DNA of 64,000 nt from the NCBI GenBank assembly GCA_033961575.1, contig CM066733.1, positions 64,974,921 through 65,038,920 of the forward strand, written 5' to 3'. The translations under genes were made by a program, and so were the position numbers. Shown piece by piece: positions 31,401 through 37,920 of this stretch. The DNA comes from Aselliscus stoliczkanus. Taxonomy: Eukaryota > Chordata > Mammalia > Chiroptera > Hipposideridae. A model generated the notes under the pieces. The model was not told where the DNA came from and ran no database searches. It was given only the letters and a program-made list of their open reading frames with translations. Each line of letters opens with the position of its first letter. Position 1 is the first letter of the stretch.

Positions 31401-34270
31401 GCTCTGTGCTAATCACTGTGCTAAGGCATACGTGTACGAGAACGTTTTATCCTCACGGCAAACCGATGAAGAAGCTCCTATTAATGCTCATATTATGTAG
31501 AGGACACAGGTTAAGGGAGATGAAGAAGGATGACTAAGTTTGCAAAATTAGTGAGGGTCAGAGCTAGGCTTCAGACTCAGGGCTGAGACCAAGTTGAGAG
31601 TCTACAGCCTTGTTTCTCAAAGTATGGCCCTCGGAGCTGGGACAATGGCAAACAGTCAGGAGCCCACCCCAGACTTCCTGAGTTGAAATCTGCATTTTAA
31701 GAAGGTCCCCAGGTGGATTCATACACACATTGAAATTTGAGAAGCTACATCATCACACTTGGAAAGCCCATCACCCCATATTTGCATACCCATGTTCATA
31801 GCAGCACTATTCACAACAACCAAGAGATGAAAGCAACCCAAGGGTTCATTGACGGATAAGTGGGTAAAGAAAATGTGGGATATACATACAATGAATCATT
31901 ATTCAGTCTCAAGAAAGGAAGGAAATTCTGACGCATACTACCGCATAGCTACATTTTTAGGGCATTATGCTAAGGGAAATAAGCCAGTCACAAAAAGACA
32001 AATACTGTGTGATTCCAACTATATGAGGTACTTAAAGTGGTCAAAATCATAGAGACAGAAAGTAGAATGGTTGTTGCCAGGTGCTAGGGGAAGAGGGAAT
32101 GGGAAGTTGTTTATTTTTTTTAAATAGGTGTAAATTTTCAGATGAAAAAGCTTTGCAGATTGGTTGCACAGCTACGCGAATATATTTACCACTACTGAAC
32201 TATACACTTAAAAATGGTCAGCATGGTAAATTTTATTTTTACAAAGCTACAGTTTTTTTCTGTTGTTGTTCTTTTTACGGTCACCACATGCTGCATTTAA
32301 AATGGCGGAAGGTCAGTGTGGGAGCTGAGAGGCAGCTTTGGGCAGCATAAGCTGATAAGGCAGGCCCAGGTGCACCTCTCCAATGTGGGTCTTTGGCCTT
32401 TCGGCTGTATGACGATATTATATCTTGATGGCAGATCTAGGGAGGAAAAGTGGGGCCCTTTGGGGCGGTGGTGGGACCTAAAAAGGTGAAGTTCAAATTC
32501 TATTAGCAGCCCTGGGAAGTCGGTGGCATATCCCCTGACTAACCTGCACCACCACACAGAAGGAGGGGCTTTCTTAGGGCCACTGTGATGAGTGCCAGCG
32601 TGGCACAGTGGGTGGGCACTGCTGTAGCCACGAGCACTAGGAAACTCTGGAACTGAGGAAACGCTAACCCCATTGCTGAGATCACCTCAGGCTCTGGCTT
32701 TCTCCCCACTTGCCTAGGGTAACTACAGCTCTTCACTGAGCACATGAACGCACAGGAAATGTCAGGATTTCTCTCCTCTACATAAGCGAGCTGCTGCACA
32801 TGACTGCATGGGTTATACTCTGCATACTGGAGTTTGGAAGAAGAGACACAGAAAGTATACCTCCCAAGTCATGAGAGATATTAAAAAAAAAGACAAACAA
32901 AAAAACTAAAGCCAAAAAAACCCCTCAGGTTAAACAATAAAAGACACAAAAACCAAAACCAGCAAATGCATAAAGTCTTAAAATAAAATCCTGAAAGTAA
33001 GATTAAGCATTTTAGGTATGACATTAAATGCTAATAAATTATACTCCACAATCAAAGTCAGATTTACTCAGATTTGATTTAAAACAAAAACAAAAAAGCC
33101 TTAAACACATCTTGTTTATAAAAGAACCATTAAAGCAAAGTGATACATTAAAGGCTAAACAAAAAAATAAAGGGCAAAGATCAGACAAACACAAAACAGG
33201 ATTGGCCATTGGAATGGAAGACAAAGGATTAAAATTTAAAAGTAACAAGCAGGGAAAAAAGAAACATTTTACAATGCTAAGATCTACCAATGAAGCTATA
33301 ACAATAGTGGCAGACTAAATAAAGTAGCACTAAAATATCTTCTTAAAAAATCAGTAGGAAAAAAACCCCAATACAGTATGAAAACTAATAATAGCAAAGA
33401 GTGATAATGCACTGTGTGCCATACACTGTTCTAAGGCATCTTATAAGTATTAGCTAATTTAACTCTCATTGCAATCATAGGAAATCAGTACTATTATTAT
33501 CATTGTTTTACAGAGGAAGAAACTGAGACACAGAGAGAATTACATCAGTCTCCCAAGATTCCATCACCTCTAACACATCCTTTCTCTGATGCATAGAATA
33601 AACTAAGAAAGGAATAATCCAATAATTCCCCCACACACAAAAAGAGAGTACTTGTCACCCCTTTAGTTAAGCTAAACTCCCATTAACTTCCCCAAAACAA
33701 AACAACCTGGACAATTTTGTCAGCAAAAAGCTTAGATGATATCTATTGGCCCTGTCAATTATATCAATCTGTGAGTGTTATACACACAGCGATTCACACC
33801 TTTTGAAATGTGTTCTGTTACAGTCTGATGCTCAAAGTAAAATGAATCCTTCGAGAACATGTGTCCTTCTCAGTCCAAAAAATTTGCTTTGTGGTCATTA
33901 TTGTCAGTGTCACAGAGTGGAACTTCAGGCTTAGAGGTGGCAGTTTAGTTAAATAGGGAAGCCTGAGAGATGTCCCCTTGATAACCACTGCTGATTTCAG
34001 AGTTGTGGCCCAGTAAATACACTTATGTCCATTTATGTCCAGCACCTCCTGCCCTCATTTTTTCAAAGGCTCTAAAAAAAATTTTCTTAAGCAATTTCTG
34101 TTCGTGACGTTCCCAGGAAATCAGAAAAATGTGACAAGGGAAAATATGGCTGATGTGGATTTACTCACCAAAGGATGAACAATAGGCTGTAAATTCAAGC
34201 TCAGGGTAACTTGGGAAGAATAAATCACAAGGATCACAAAGCACAAGGTGGTTCTCCCTGGGGATTTCAT
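5998..34270 (-). CDS. ADGRF5: ADGRF5 (GPR116) N-terminal half, nine coding exons, continues beyond position 1
   Basis: This is the extracellular N-terminal part of adhesion GPCR F5, a plasma-membrane receptor known in other mammals to control lung surfactant pools and to act in endothelium and renal acid-secreting cells. Exons on the minus strand are 34270-34169, 27505-27451, 17087-16917, 14542-14366, 14235-14129, 12559-12501, 11659-11517, 7611-7390 and 6201-5998. Each has AG/GT borders and the phases fit exactly (1240 coding bases, about 413 codons, no stop). Order: signal peptide (residues 1-24), furin-type RQKR (48-51), linker with NAS and NDT glycosylation sites, eight-Cys segment (110-168), SEA domain (169-271) with a G-S cleavage motif at 226-227, Ig domain 1 (Cys293, Cys350), start of Ig domain 2. 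The match to human ADGRF5, recalled from memory, is near-continuous. The human protein is about 1346 residues, so roughly two thirds are missing from this window. The start was chosen because the MKSP signal-peptide exon aligns with the human start and has a purine at -3. Confidence 0.95.
6848..7073 (-). mobile_element. Mariner/Tc1-like MITE, copy 1
   Basis: A 226-base element flanked by TA on both sides. Its left end CTGGGGGTGCCAAAA and right end TTTTTTTTGGCACCCACTG form inverted termini. The interior matches the copy at 41757-41992 in reverse complement (TTGCTCAAGCAGTAG, TTGTAATTGCAGAAGTCAAA). No transposase frame is present. Confidence 0.82.
7390..7611 (-). CDS. ADGRF5: ADGRF5 coding exon 8, Ig-like domain 1
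   Basis: The 222-base exon (acceptor TTCCAG, donor GTGGGT, phases 1/1) encodes residues 272-345. Visible Ig features are LVC (Cys293), the NVSW core Trp strand, and the L-T-I-x-N-I-T strand ending L-L-D-A-G. The companion cysteine is supplied by the next exon. Several Asn-X-Ser/Thr sites occur (NET, NVS, NNS, NLT, NIT). Confidence 0.95.
7620..8160. other. Intron, nothing recognised
   Basis: Sequence immediately upstream (minus sense) of the Ig-domain exon, with no exon or clear repeat. Confidence 0.4.
8163..8345 (+). repeat. MIR SINE fossil
   Basis: It has the MIR core order: TTTGAATCCTGGTTCTG, then GCTGTGTGACCCTGAGGAACTTGCTTAGCCTCTCTGAGCC. Diverged but in register. Confidence 0.8.
8770..8990 (+). 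repeat. MIR SINE fossil
   Basis: MIR landmarks: CTTTGAAGTCACATAGA, AAACTACTTACCCTCTCTAAGCCTCA, AATGTGAAGATAATAATA. Confidence 0.8.
8995..10585. other. Intron, no supported feature
   Basis: AT-rich intron between ADGRF5 exons 7 and 8. The short open frames here look accidental, and no repeat family was assigned. Confidence 0.4.
10592..10757 (+). mobile_element. MER5A-like hAT-Charlie fossil
   Basis: GCAGTGGTTCTCAAACTT, CATCAGAATCACCTAAAAGG, TGCATTTCTAACAGGTTCCC and ACACTTTGGGAATTACTG follow the MER5A consensus from end to end. Confidence 0.88.
10808..10825 (+). repeat. Poly-C tract
   Basis: Two runs, C8 and C9, separated by one G. The minus strand, which is the sense strand of ADGRF5, is therefore a long G run. 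Confidence 0.9.
10937..11128 (+). mobile_element. Bat tRNA-derived SINE (Ves/Rhin type)
   Basis: The head contains polymerase III-like boxes (TTAGCTCAGTTGG and GGTTGCCAGTTTGATTCC). The body is GCGCCCTCCACAACTAG..CAACTACTTGACTTGG and the tail CACTGTTCCCCAATAAAA. An 11-base target-site duplication CTCTTCCCCTG flanks it (10926-10936 and 11129-11139). Confidence 0.9.
11343..11490 (+). mobile_element. Bat tRNA-derived SINE, short subfamily
   Basis: GGCCAGCCGAGTGGCTCAGTTGG head, an AAGAGTGCGAGCTGAGCTCT repeat-like middle, then CAAGAGGTGGCAGGATG and an A-rich tail. The 16-base duplication AAAAAATGTAGCAATG flanks it (11327-11342 and 11491-11506). It lies just past the exon 7 donor of ADGRF5. Confidence 0.9.
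11517..11659 (-). CDS. ADGRF5: ADGRF5 coding exon 7, SEA cleavage site and C-terminal half
   Basis: The 143-base exon (acceptor CCAG, donor GTAAGT, phase 2 in, phase 1 out) encodes residues 224-271, starting R-P-G-S-V-Q-V-S-Y-E-V. The G-S-V-x-V motif at 226-230 is the typical SEA-domain autoproteolysis site. An NQT glycosylation site follows. A SINE with its own target-site duplication sits only ten bases beyond the donor, on the intron side. Confidence 0.94.
11665..12495. other. Intron between ADGRF5 exons 6 and 7
   Basis: No exon or classifiable repeat seen. Confidence 0.4.
12501..12559 (-). CDS. ADGRF5: ADGRF5 coding exon 6, SEA domain middle
   Basis: This 59-base exon (acceptor TTTCCAG, donor GTAAGA, phase 0 in, phase 2 out) encodes FWKGYSILPGFQFVTVTGF plus two bases of an Arg codon. 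It matches the human FRKGY..LPGF..VTVTGF stretch (recalled). It supplies the beta strand leading into the autocleavage loop encoded by the next exon. Confidence 0.92.
12565..14120. other. Intron between ADGRF5 exons 5 and 6
   Basis: About 1.5 kb. Segment 12730-13080 (TCTAGATTCTCCAAGAAGCA onwards) looks like an old interspersed repeat that I cannot name. The remainder appears unique. Confidence 0.35.
14129..14235 (-). CDS. ADGRF5: ADGRF5 coding exon 5, start of SEA domain
   Basis: The 107-base exon (acceptor CAG, donor GTAGGT, phase 1 in, phase 0 out) encodes residues 169-204: AVTLRMSVRLNVGFQEDL, then an NSS glycosylation site and SALYRSYKTDLETA. Alternating hydrophobic strand followed by a helix fits the first half of a SEA fold. 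Confidence 0.93.
14366..14542 (-). CDS. ADGRF5: ADGRF5 coding exon 4, eight-cysteine segment
   Basis: The 177-base exon (acceptor GACAG, donor GTAAG, phases 1/1) encodes residues 110-168 with eight cysteines arranged as C-x9-C-x-C, then spaced pairs ending PPKGPYC, and one NLT glycosylation site. The pattern resembles a compact EGF-like disulphide module just ahead of the SEA domain. All eight cysteines match my recollection of the human protein. Confidence 0.93.
14797..15336 (+). mobile_element. MaLR/ERVL-type solo LTR (MLT1-like)
   Basis: It starts near TGTATGGTAGCCAGTGTCCAAGATGGCCCC and carries GATTCAGTTATAAAAGACACTG (TATA-like) and CCTGCCAACAACCACATGAGTGAGC. It ends with an AATAAA signal (15274-15279) and GGTAATTTGTTATATAGCAATAGATAAC. 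It is an old retrovirus-like LTR with no coding part, lying in intron 3 of ADGRF5. Confidence 0.75.
15340..15790. other. Intron, nothing recognised
   Basis: Unique-looking intron sequence between the LTR and the TTCC microsatellite. Confidence 0.4.
15797..15903 (+). repeat. (TTCC)n microsatellite plus CT-rich run
   Basis: About 15 tandem CCTT units followed by CTCC/CTCT-rich sequence to about 15903. Near-perfect units suggest length polymorphism. Confidence 0.95.
15910..16910. other. Intron upstream of the exon 3/4 boundary
   Basis: I see no exon other than the flanking ones and no clear repeat. Confidence 0.4.
16917..17087 (-). CDS. ADGRF5: ADGRF5 coding exon 3, linker with N-glycosylation sites
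   Basis: The 171-base exon has a TTTCAG acceptor, a GTGAGT donor and phases 1/1. It encodes residues 53-109, including KEYTVDIEISFENASFLEPI and a stretch ending SIAVTT. Asn-X-Ser/Thr sites are visible at NAS and NDT. The exon is strongly conserved with human ADGRF5 (recalled), where this segment lies between the propeptide and the Cys-rich region. Confidence 0.94.
17252..17701 (+). mobile_element. Bat tRNA-derived SINE, long (about 450-base) subfamily
   Basis: GGCTGGCCGAGTGGCTCG head, then long GGCTGC/GGCCAG-rich middle repeats, GACTGAAGAACTTGTCTGTTCCCC and a poly-A tail. The perfect 12-base duplication AAGAGTTTGTTT flanks it (17240-17251 and 17702-17713). The same structure recurs at 62159 (plus) and 41268 (minus). 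Confidence 0.9.
17781..17922 (+). mobile_element. Bat tRNA-derived SINE, short subfamily
   Basis: GGGGCCGGCCGAGTGGCTCA head and CAACAGGTGGCAGGATGGCT end with an A tail. It is flanked by AAGGAGGAAGG (17770-17780 and 17923-17933), and lies only about 70 bases from the preceding SINE. Confidence 0.9.
18035..18125 (-). repeat. L2 LINE fragment
   Basis: GAGAATGGACTATAAAGAGGCAAGAAGAG..GGAGACCTAGTAGGAAGGCTAT follows the antisense strand of the L2 3' region. Confidence 0.6.
18493..18510. repeat. Perfect 18-base AT palindrome
   Basis: ATTCATATATATATGAAT is its own reverse complement and sits in a TA-rich stretch. Confidence 0.9.
18535..18665 (+). repeat. L2 3'-end fragment
   Basis: TTGTAAATTTCTCAAGGGCAGGAAC..CTGGCATGGAGCTCACCACATAATAAATGGGTGCCCAATCAA follows the L2 terminal motif (GAGGGCAGGGAC..GGCACATAGTAGGTGCTCAATAAA). 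Confidence 0.65.
18670..19400. other. AT-rich intron, nothing recognised
   Basis: No exon, and no clear repeat family. Confidence 0.4.
19407..19495 (+). repeat. (TTTC)n microsatellite
   Basis: About 21 uninterrupted CTTT units. The Phe/Leu/Ser-repetitive open frames here are artefacts of this run. Confidence 0.97.
19500..20350. other. Intron, nothing recognised
   Basis: Unique-looking sequence in ADGRF5 intron 2. Confidence 0.35.
20360..20545 (+). repeat. MER5-like fossil, diverged
   Basis: A TTTTGGAGCTTCATCCCACA..CCCCAGAAATCTGTATGTTTTT..GGTGATCAAGCAGGTTTGGGAA order loosely matches MER5A. Confidence 0.4.
20735..20900 (-). repeat. MIR SINE fossil
   Basis: Antisense MIR: CATTTTGCAGATTTAAAAACTAA, AGCCACATGGAAAGCAAATGTTAGAGCTAGGATTTAA. 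Confidence 0.7.
21230..21370 (-). repeat. L2/MIR-type 3'-end fragment
   Basis: TATTGAGTGCCTGCTTGCCAGGCACTGTGCCAGGTGCTGGGGACAGGGCA is the antisense of the shared L2 terminal motif. Confidence 0.65.
21375..22795. other. Intron, mostly unclassified
   Basis: No exon. A partial MIR-like end lies near 22590-22690 (TAAAGGTAATATTTTCTTTGCAGAGTTGTTGTTAAG). Confidence 0.35.
22815..22858 (+). repeat. A-rich low-complexity run
   Basis: Three A runs separated by TT and G, possibly the tail of an old retroposed copy. Confidence 0.6.
22860..24225. other. Intron, nothing recognised
   Basis: Unique-looking ADGRF5 intron 2 sequence. The open frames on both strands lack homology that I recognise. Confidence 0.35.
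24262..24479. mobile_element. Mariner/Tc1-like MITE, copy 2, foldback form
   Basis: TA-flanked 218-base element. Its left end runs CAGAGGGTGCC through about 58 bases to ACTGTATTAAAATT. Its right end is the reverse complement of the same stretch (AATTTTAATACAGT..GGCACCTTCTG). Copies 1 and 3 have this long terminus at one end only, so this is a rearranged copy with long inverted repeats. Confidence 0.8.
24546..24785. mobile_element. MITE with CCCCGAAAATAAG-type termini
   Basis: The left end is TCCTATTTCCCCAAAAATAAGGCC and the right end GGTCTTATTTTCGGGGAAACACAG before TA; these are imperfect inverted repeats. The interior AAACCATAGCATGATTT matches a TA-target MITE I recall from several mammals including bats. 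No transposase frame. Confidence 0.7.
24791..24893 (+). repeat. (TA)n / (TATG)n / (CA)n compound microsatellite
   Basis: A TA run, then TATGTA/GATGTA units and an ACACACACAC stretch. A further TG run lies at about 24228-24242. Confidence 0.9.
24900..25525. other. Intron, nothing recognised
   Basis: No exon or clear repeat. Confidence 0.35.
25530..25660. promoter_or_regulatory. Possible intronic enhancer with CpGs and ETS-like motifs
   Basis: Inside the intron between coding exons 1 and 2, this non-repetitive stretch keeps about eight CpGs in 130 bases. It has two adjacent GGAAG cores (CGGAAGT at 25583-25589 and AGGAAG at 25592-25597). Retained CpGs and ETS cores would fit an endothelial or epithelial enhancer, but this is inference from motif content only. 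Confidence 0.2.
25922..26006 (+). repeat. GA-rich low-complexity tract
   Basis: An almost pure purine run of AGAAAG/GGAAGG units. It explains the Ser/Phe/Leu-rich frames on the opposite strand. Confidence 0.9.
26355..26830 (-). repeat. L2 LINE copy
   Basis: Antisense L2 3' region: TTCATTTGTTCACTCGTTTATTCAG, AGGGAGCTCTTGTCTACTGG, GGAAGGCCTTACATGCCAGGAG, GGGAGCCCATGAAGAACTTAATG, TCAGATTAATGCTTTCTAAAGGTTGCTATG. Confidence 0.65.
26835..27445. other. Intron just downstream of the furin-site exon
   Basis: Holds an A run near 27102-27118 and purine-rich sequence to about 27250. No exon. Confidence 0.35.
27451..27505 (-). CDS. ADGRF5: ADGRF5 coding exon 2, furin-site microexon
   Basis: This 55-base exon lies between a TTTCAG acceptor and a GTATGT donor (phase 0 in, phase 1 out). 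It encodes ILREHELVGEEPLRQKRA. RQKR is a furin-type processing site that in the family releases the short N-terminal propeptide. It is too short to appear as a long open frame and was found by walking the human protein along the minus strand. Confidence 0.92.
28040..28252 (+). repeat. MIR SINE fossil
   Basis: CTAGAGTCAGGCTGCCTGGGT, CACTTACTAGCTATGTGACTTTGAGG, CCTCTCTGAGCCTCAGTTTTC, TGTAAAATGGAATAG in MIR order. Confidence 0.9.
28258..28490 (+). repeat. MIR SINE fossil
   Basis: Immediately follows the previous MIR in the same orientation: GGCTGTGTGACTTTGGGCAAGTTACTTAACCCCTCTGTGCCTCAG and TTAGGTTGTTGTGGGATCAAAT. Confidence 0.9.
28940..29160 (-). repeat. MIR SINE fossil
   Basis: Antisense MIR: ACTGTGCCAGGCACTGTTAAGCACTT, GAGAGGCCAAATCACATGGCCAAGGTCACACAGC, GCAGGATTTGAACCCAGTTAG. 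Confidence 0.9.
29165..30605. other. Intron, nothing recognised
   Basis: ADGRF5 intron 1 (between coding exons 1 and 2). No exon or classifiable repeat. Confidence 0.35.
30614..30866 (+). mobile_element. Bat tRNA-derived SINE with internal tandem duplication
   Basis: The Ves/Rhin-type head GCAGGTTAGATCAGTCG..GGTTGCCTGTTCGAT is followed by two tandem copies of the CCCTCCACAACTAG..GATGGGT unit, then CATACTGTTCCCCAATAAAA. The flanking duplication is weak (GTCTTCAG at both sides). Confidence 0.85.
31385..31600 (-). repeat. MIR SINE fossil
   Basis: Antisense MIR: TACTTGCTCTGTGCTAATCACTGTGCTAAGGC, TTTTATCCTCACGGCAAACCGATGAAG, GTCAGAGCTAGGCTTCAGACTCAG. Confidence 0.8.
31612..31750 (+). repeat. MER5-like fossil
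   Basis: GTTTCTCAAAGTATGGCCC..AAATCTGCATTTTAAGAAGGTCCCCAGGTGGATTCAT..GAAATTTGAGAAGC follows the MER5A/B consensus. Confidence 0.7.
31765..32252 (+). mobile_element. L1 3' end (ORF2 C-terminus and 3'UTR)
   Basis: Sense-strand L1: CATAGCAGCACTATTCACAACA, GATAAGTGGGTAAAGAAAATGTGGGATATA, ACTATATGAGGTACTTAAAGTGGTCAAAATCAT, AACTATACACTTAAAAATGGTCAGCATGG. It is 5'-truncated, with the ORF2 tail broken by stops. Confidence 0.88.
32255..33390. other. Intron, A-rich, nothing classified
   Basis: A-rich 32880-33330 yields Lys-rich frames that look accidental. No exon found. Confidence 0.35.
33395..33550 (-). repeat. MIR SINE fossil
   Basis: Antisense MIR: CACTGTGTGCCATACACTGTTCTAAGGCA, ATTGTTTTACAGAGGAAGAAACTGAGACACAGAG. 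Confidence 0.8.
33555..34160. other. Intron next to the signal-peptide exon
   Basis: No repeat or exon recognised. Confidence 0.35.
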
Positions 34271-34294
34271 TTCTTCAAGTTTGCGTTGCTTTGC
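34169..34294 (-). CDS. ADGRF5: ADGRF5 first coding exon (5'UTR end plus signal peptide)
   Basis: The acceptor TTTTAG ends at 34295 and is followed by 24 untranslated bases, then ATG at 34270 with G at -3. It encodes 34 residues beginning MKSPGRTTLCFVILVIYSSQ, a short charged start followed by a hydrophobic core, as in a cleaved signal peptide. The donor is GTGAGT below 34169, in phase 0. Because an acceptor precedes it, at least one further 5' non-coding exon must exist upstream (higher coordinates). Confidence 0.93.
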
Positions 34295-34299
34295 CTAAA

Positions 34300-35160
34300 A
34301 GGGAAATGTGATGGTTTAGAGGCAGAACGATTTATTTATCAAACATGGAAAGAACTTGCAAGCCCTGTCTTGAAAGTCACATTGCAAAAGGACCTTTTCA
34401 GTGGAGGGTGGAAAGGAAGGAGCATAAAGATATCAACTCTACAAAACAGTCTGCACTCCCGACCTTTGGGTGAAAAAATATCAGGAAGGATGAGGGTTGG
34501 GGAGAATGGGGGTTGGTACCTGTAAATAGGACAAAAGTGGCCGATGTTTGGGTATATATACATGGAGAATGAGAGAGAAAGAATGATAAAAGAAAGTGGA
34601 GGGAGAGAGAAAGCAAGAAAAAGGGAGACTGACTATTCAGTAAGAAATACTTTTCACATTGTGGTCTAGTACGCATAATATATGAACAAAAGCTTTCAGA
34701 GAACATTAATTACCTTTGCTATTATACATGCAACACACTGATATTTTCAATTCTAGTCTATCCTATCTTACCCTACCTTTCTTTTAATTCTGGTAATAAC
34801 CCATTAAATTGACTTCATGACTCATTTTAATGGGCTACAGCCCATAAGTACGGAAAATCCTGGACTTCAGTCATAAAATTATAACTTATATTTTATCATA
34901 ACATTTTATTATATTATATTATGTAACATAGAATATTAATATCATAATATATCCCATCCTATGTATTGATTTGTGATAACTGTCTTCTTACAATGCTGGT
35001 GATGAAAACAGACTTTGGTGACCAGATTACTCAATGGTGACATTTAAAAAAGTAGAGTATCAGATGGAAGAATTCCAACCCTTGTGGGTCTGAGGACCAG
35101 GACAAACTATTTTGTGCAGTCTCCTTTCCTTACTAACTTTTCTATGTCCATGTATTTTTC
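34300..35160. other. Sequence upstream of the signal-peptide exon
   Basis: GA-rich low complexity at about 34565-34630 and very AT-rich sequence around 34870-34960. The minus-strand frame over the GA tract is not a gene. Confidence 0.4.
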
Positions 35161-35164
35161 TGAG

Positions 35165-35300
35165 AAGAGCACTGGACTAAGAGACAGAGGTAGGGATTAC
35201 TATCAACTAACTGTGTGTCCTTGAGTAAGTCACTTATCTTTTCTGAGTCCAAGATCCCCCCACCCTGTGAAATGGGGATCATTATACCTCCTCTAATTCT
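35165..35300 (+). repeat. MIR SINE fragment
   Basis: AACTAACTGTGTGTCCTTGAGTAAGTCACTTATCTTTTCTGAGTCC and TGTGAAATGGGGATCATTATA. Confidence 0.8.
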
Positions 35301-35304
35301 CTCT

Positions 35305-36660
35305 CAGACTTTTCTGAGACTCACATGCCATGAAAAGCCATAAAGAGCTCCAAGGATGCAGTCTGCTGTGGTTTTCACCCTGATGGCTGATGGAATGCAG
35401 CCATCGGGAAGGGCAGGCCTTGGCACAGGCATTGCAGAGAGGGCCAGGGGATCATGGCCAGGATAACACACAGATGATAGCCAAGCCTCACCTGCCAGGG
35501 AGAATTGTGTTTCAATCACCAGCTGCCAGCCGCCTCCTTTTCCTCTTCCTCAGTGGGAAAGAGGGAAGCAGAAGGCCCTGGAAAGCTGACCCAATTGGCA
35601 AACCTGGCAAGCAAATGCATTTTTTTAAATTCTGCAATTCAGTGGCTTTTTGAAAATGCTGCACGATTTAGGTTACGGGAATAGATTCTTAAGACCAGAT
35701 GTGTCTGCTGTAGAGACATCACGGCAGCTCATTGCTTAGCTCTCCATTGGAGGTTGTTCCTCCCTTGTGGAAAAGGAGTGGGCTTTTGTGGGTATTGGGC
35801 AGGCTGATTTAGTGTGGTGACAGCCACTGTTCCTGGGATGAATCGAGCATTTAGGAGACAACTTTATCTTTTCAGGCCCCAACTTAGTGCACTGTACTAG
35901 CTGGTTCTGTATTGAGGCAGCTAATCAGACTTAGTAACTGAATGATTAGTGAACCTCCCTCAGTATGTGACACCCAGGGAGGGACTGAGGTATGAGTGGG
36001 ACTCAGGCTAACCCCATATCTTTCCACCATTTCCCAATGTTGGTCTTTTTGTCAAGTTAGCAAGAATTATATTGTCCCCATATGGTTCCTTCCGGTCCTT
36101 TTGTATAGCTCACCAGACACTACTGTCCACTGTCCCCACCTTCCCTTAGCCTCCCTCATGACAGTTCTTGATTAAATCAACATTCTTTTCTCTATTGACT
36201 TATTTATTGAAAACAAAATCACAAGTCAATAGAAATAGAGATGTAGGAAGAACCCCACTCTGGGGAGGCGCTCTCTGGATGCAGGAGAGTGATAATAGCT
36301 AGGTACATTCATCAGTTACACAGCAAGGGTGAGGGGTTTTCCATTTGAAAGGAGAATGACACCACTTTGAAAGAGAGGTAATATCAAACCATTTGACAAC
36401 CCATATGTCATGAGCCCGACTAACTCGAACAGTGATACCAGCTGAAGGTCAGTTCAGCTTTTCAGGTTGCTGCTACAACTGGGGAGAGACCTCAAGACAA
36501 GCTTTTCTTACCCACATCATTAACCCTCCAGTTCACAGCTGCTGTTGTCTCTGAGAAAGCTAGTAGAAGCTGTTTAACTTGGCTAATGAAGGAAAAAATC
36601 AAAATGTGTCCCATGAAAAGCACAGAGCAGTATTCCACATTCAAGACAATGTGTCTTCAG
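35305..36660. other. Non-coding, nothing recognised
   Basis: Unique-looking sequence, probably the 5' intron of ADGRF5. Confidence 0.35.
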
Positions 36661-36680
36661 TAGGGTTCCCTTAATTGTAA

Positions 36681-36832
36681 TTTTTTTTTTTTTTTTAGCT
36701 GAGCCATCCTGCCACCTGTTGGCAGCTCAACGGCAGCTCAGCTTGGGCTTGGCATCGAACTGTTGCTGTTGCTCAGAGTTCAGCTCACACTCTTGAGCGA
36801 GCTCTTAACCAACTGAGCCACTCGTCCGGCCC
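36681..36832 (-). mobile_element. Bat tRNA-derived SINE, short subfamily
   Basis: Reverse copy: poly-T, then AGCTGAGCCATCCTGCCACC at the low end and GAGCCACTCGTCCGGCCC at the high end. A perfect 18-base duplication GGGTTCCCTTAATTGTAA flanks it (36663-36680 and 36833-36850). Confidence 0.93.
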
Positions 36833-36854
36833 GGGTTCCCTTAATTGTAAATCC

Positions 36855-37860
36855 CCTAGAAGTTCATATTTATTCCAAATTCCTGGAGTAAAGAGCAGAT
36901 AATGACTATGAGACAAGGAGACAAACAGAGACAGAGAGAGAAAGAAAATGATCTGATATCATTCCCAATTGCTTTCTCCTTTAAAATTATAAGTCCTGAA
37001 CACTGTACTAAAACTTACCAACCAGTGCGAGCAAGCTGTATCTTAGAAAAAGCTGGGAAATATTATCTCACGCGCAATAGTAACCCTGTAGCGATGAGCA
37101 ACTTCCTGGTCTCCTCCAACTCTATTTTCCTTTCCATGAAGTTAAAAGAGGGAAAGAGGGAAATCAGGCACCCTGACATCATATGCCGGGAATAAGTTGT
37201 CGGGATTCTCAGCAGCACTGCGTTTCGAGGATGAGGGTCAGGGTTCCTCGAAGCAGTCTATAAGGACAGCCCCCTGGAGAGTGATTATGTATCAGGAGAG
37301 GTCATTGTGACGGGCCTGAAACACACGAGGAAACTGTTCACCCAAATCTTAGAAACAACCAGTGTTTAAGATCAACTGCTCTCCTGGAAACCCTTCGTCA
37401 GCCTTGGCCTGCCCAGACTTTCAGTAGGAAGAGGAATAAATAGGCTTGCGTACTATGCAAGCTCAAAGCACGTTCACAAAATGAGCGCATCTGTGAGGTC
37501 TGGTGACCCAACGTCATCATCAAATTGTGATTCTAAGCGCTTTCTAAATAGGGCAATAGTGGGACTCTGTCTGGAAATGATTTCTTTCCCAAGCCCTACA
37601 CACCTCTGCCTTCCCATGATAGCTGGTATCCTCAGTCCCTCTCCCCTGGGGAGCCTCACCTTGATACTCTGCTTACTCCTCTTGGGGAGTAGCAAGGTAA
37701 GAAGTGAAAGTGAGCCCATGTTAGATCAGCCTCTGTCCAATTGCCTCCTTCCTCCAACCCAGGGCCCTGCTCCTGGCTTTGGTCTGTCACACGGCCCCTC
37801 CCCTAGCATCACCAGGTACCACCACCCTGGAAGGAAGTTCCCTGGAGTATTTGTGCAGCA
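36855..37860. other. Non-coding, nothing recognised
   Basis: Includes the longest open frame of this part (37481-37942, plus, 153 codons). It lacks recognisable domains and runs into a MER5 scrap, so I do not call it a gene. Confidence 0.35.
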
Positions 37861-37864
37861 CCTG

Positions 37865-37920
37865 CTTCAGTGGTTCTTATCCCTGTCTGAGCATCAGAAC
37901 CATCACCTGGGAATTTCTGT
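37865..37920 (+). repeat. MER5A fragment
   Basis: TTCAGTGGTTCTTATCCCTGTCTGAGCATCAGAACCATCACCTGGGAA is the first quarter of the MER5A consensus. Confidence 0.6.
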
